NCBI GenBank assembly: GCA_026985775.1
Contig: JALSPV010000036.1
Location: 1-14,365 of the forward strand
Direction: 5' to 3'
Length of the DNA stretch: 14,365 nucleotides
From: Candidatus Aenigmatarchaeota archaeon
GTDB taxonomy: Archaea > Aenigmatarchaeota > Aenigmatarchaeia > Aenigmatarchaeales > SZUA-1535
In this document: positions 13,906 through 14,365 of the stretch, in pieces
How positions within the stretch are numbered: the first letter of the stretch is position 1
How the letters are laid out: every line of letters begins with the position of its first letter
Notes under the pieces: model-generated
What the model saw: the letters and a program-made list of their open reading frames with translations, nothing else
Databases searched by the model: none
Told to the model about the DNA's origin: nothing
Program-made: the position numbers and the translations under genes

Positions 13906-14365
13906 TTTCAGCACCTTTGACAAATTCCTTTATTATCTTGGTTTTCGATTTGGTCTTTACTATTGCGCTCGCAACAAGCACACCATCAGCACCAAGTTCA
14001 AGAGCTTTGTGTACATCCTTACCAGAGCTTATTCCAGCTCCGCATAAAAATCCAACTCCATACTTTTTCACGGCTTTTGCACCTTTTTCTACAACTTCCG
14101 GCCTTGCTTCAGAAACAGGAATACCTGTACCTATTAGTTCAGGCGGTTCGATCGCAACATAATCTGGCTTAACTTCCTTTGCTATTTTTGCTGCTTCTCT
14201 TACAGAATTTGCACATGCTATAACTTTTAATCCATATTTTTTCAGGATTTCAGCAGTTTTTTTAAGTTCGCTAAACTTTAATCTGTGTTCAGAGTGGTTT
14301 AAGAGAGAACCCTTAACCTTCCATGTCTTAAGTGCAAAGGGTGTTACATATCCTGTTCCCCTTCC
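13880..14365 (-). CDS. tpiA: Triosephosphate isomerase, archaeal type (N-terminus beyond window)
   Basis: This enzyme interconverts glyceraldehyde 3-phosphate and dihydroxyacetone phosphate in glycolysis and gluconeogenesis. The frame is open from the window end to a TGA at 13880-13882, giving 161 C-terminal residues. Compared with the usual archaeal length of about 225, some 60 N-terminal residues are missing. The visible part has GSLLNHSEHR with the catalytic His, AIEPPELIGTG with the catalytic Glu, GFLCGAGIS and ADGVLVASA, which form the phosphate-binding loops. The last few residues (VRDSCR) are encoded inside idi and look like an extension added by overlap. The gene precedes idi, and its 3' end carries the idi Shine-Dalgarno site. 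Confidence 0.93.
   Translation of the reverse strand, partial: GRGTGYVTPFALKTWKVKGSLLNHSEHRLKFSELKKTAEILKKYGLKVIACANSVREAAKIAKEVKPDYVAIEPPELIGTGIPVSEARPEVVEKGAKAVKKYGVGFLCGAGISSGKDVHKALELGADGVLVASAIVKTKSKTKIIKEFVKGAENGVRDSCR

Overview
The window looks like part of an AT-rich archaeal chromosome, probably from a thermophile, because the proteins are rich in Lys, Glu and Ile. Several genes point to archaea: RNA polymerase subunit L (Rpo11), a COG2433/DUF460 RuvC-like protein, a DUF99 (endonuclease dU) protein, a THEP1 NTPase, an archaeal/ER-type signal peptidase, a probable DUF432 protein next to MscS, and an archaeal-type triosephosphate isomerase. First genes of transcription units have a TATA-like element about 25-29 nt before the start codon, so they are probably leaderless. 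Downstream genes have Shine-Dalgarno sites. I cannot name the lineage. The glycosylation-site-rich secreted protein and the many small orphan genes would suit a DPANN-like or Aenigmarchaeota-like genome, but that is a guess.

Layout. Positions 1-708 (+) hold the tail of a DUF457/YdjM-like membrane protein and an unrecognised 166-aa protein. From 4678 down to 760 the minus strand reads: COG2433 RuvC-like coiled-coil protein, three small overlapping coiled-coil proteins, then (from its own promoter) rpoL, DUF99 and signal peptidase I. A 38-bp divergent promoter separates this block from two small plus-strand genes (4717-5325). Minus-strand DUF432-mscS (6902-5350) is divergent, again across 38 bp, from THEP1 (6941-7459, +). 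Next comes a frameshifted small gene (7819-7421, -) just behind ileS (10812-7822, -). Minus-strand 12561-10846 encodes a membrane-anchored surface protein, divergent from a secreted, sequon-rich protein (12665-13357, +). The right edge has a triosephosphate isomerase gene, cut by the window end, overlapping a type I isopentenyl-diphosphate isomerase gene (minus strand).

How the genes may work together. The signal peptidase could process exported proteins such as the two envelope proteins at 10846-13357. MscS and DUF432 form a tight pair and may act together in osmotic stress. TpiA and Idi connect central carbon metabolism and isoprenoid lipid synthesis, and their genes overlap. The most system-like unit is the COG2433 protein followed by three consecutive small coiled-coil genes that overlap each other. 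Their size, overlap and shared Shine-Dalgarno motif suggest proteins made together, perhaps as a complex, whose function I do not recognise.

The only stretch over 300 bases without an intact gene is 7460-7821. It is filled by the broken minus-strand gene described below. I found no tRNA, rRNA, CRISPR array, insertion sequence or origin.
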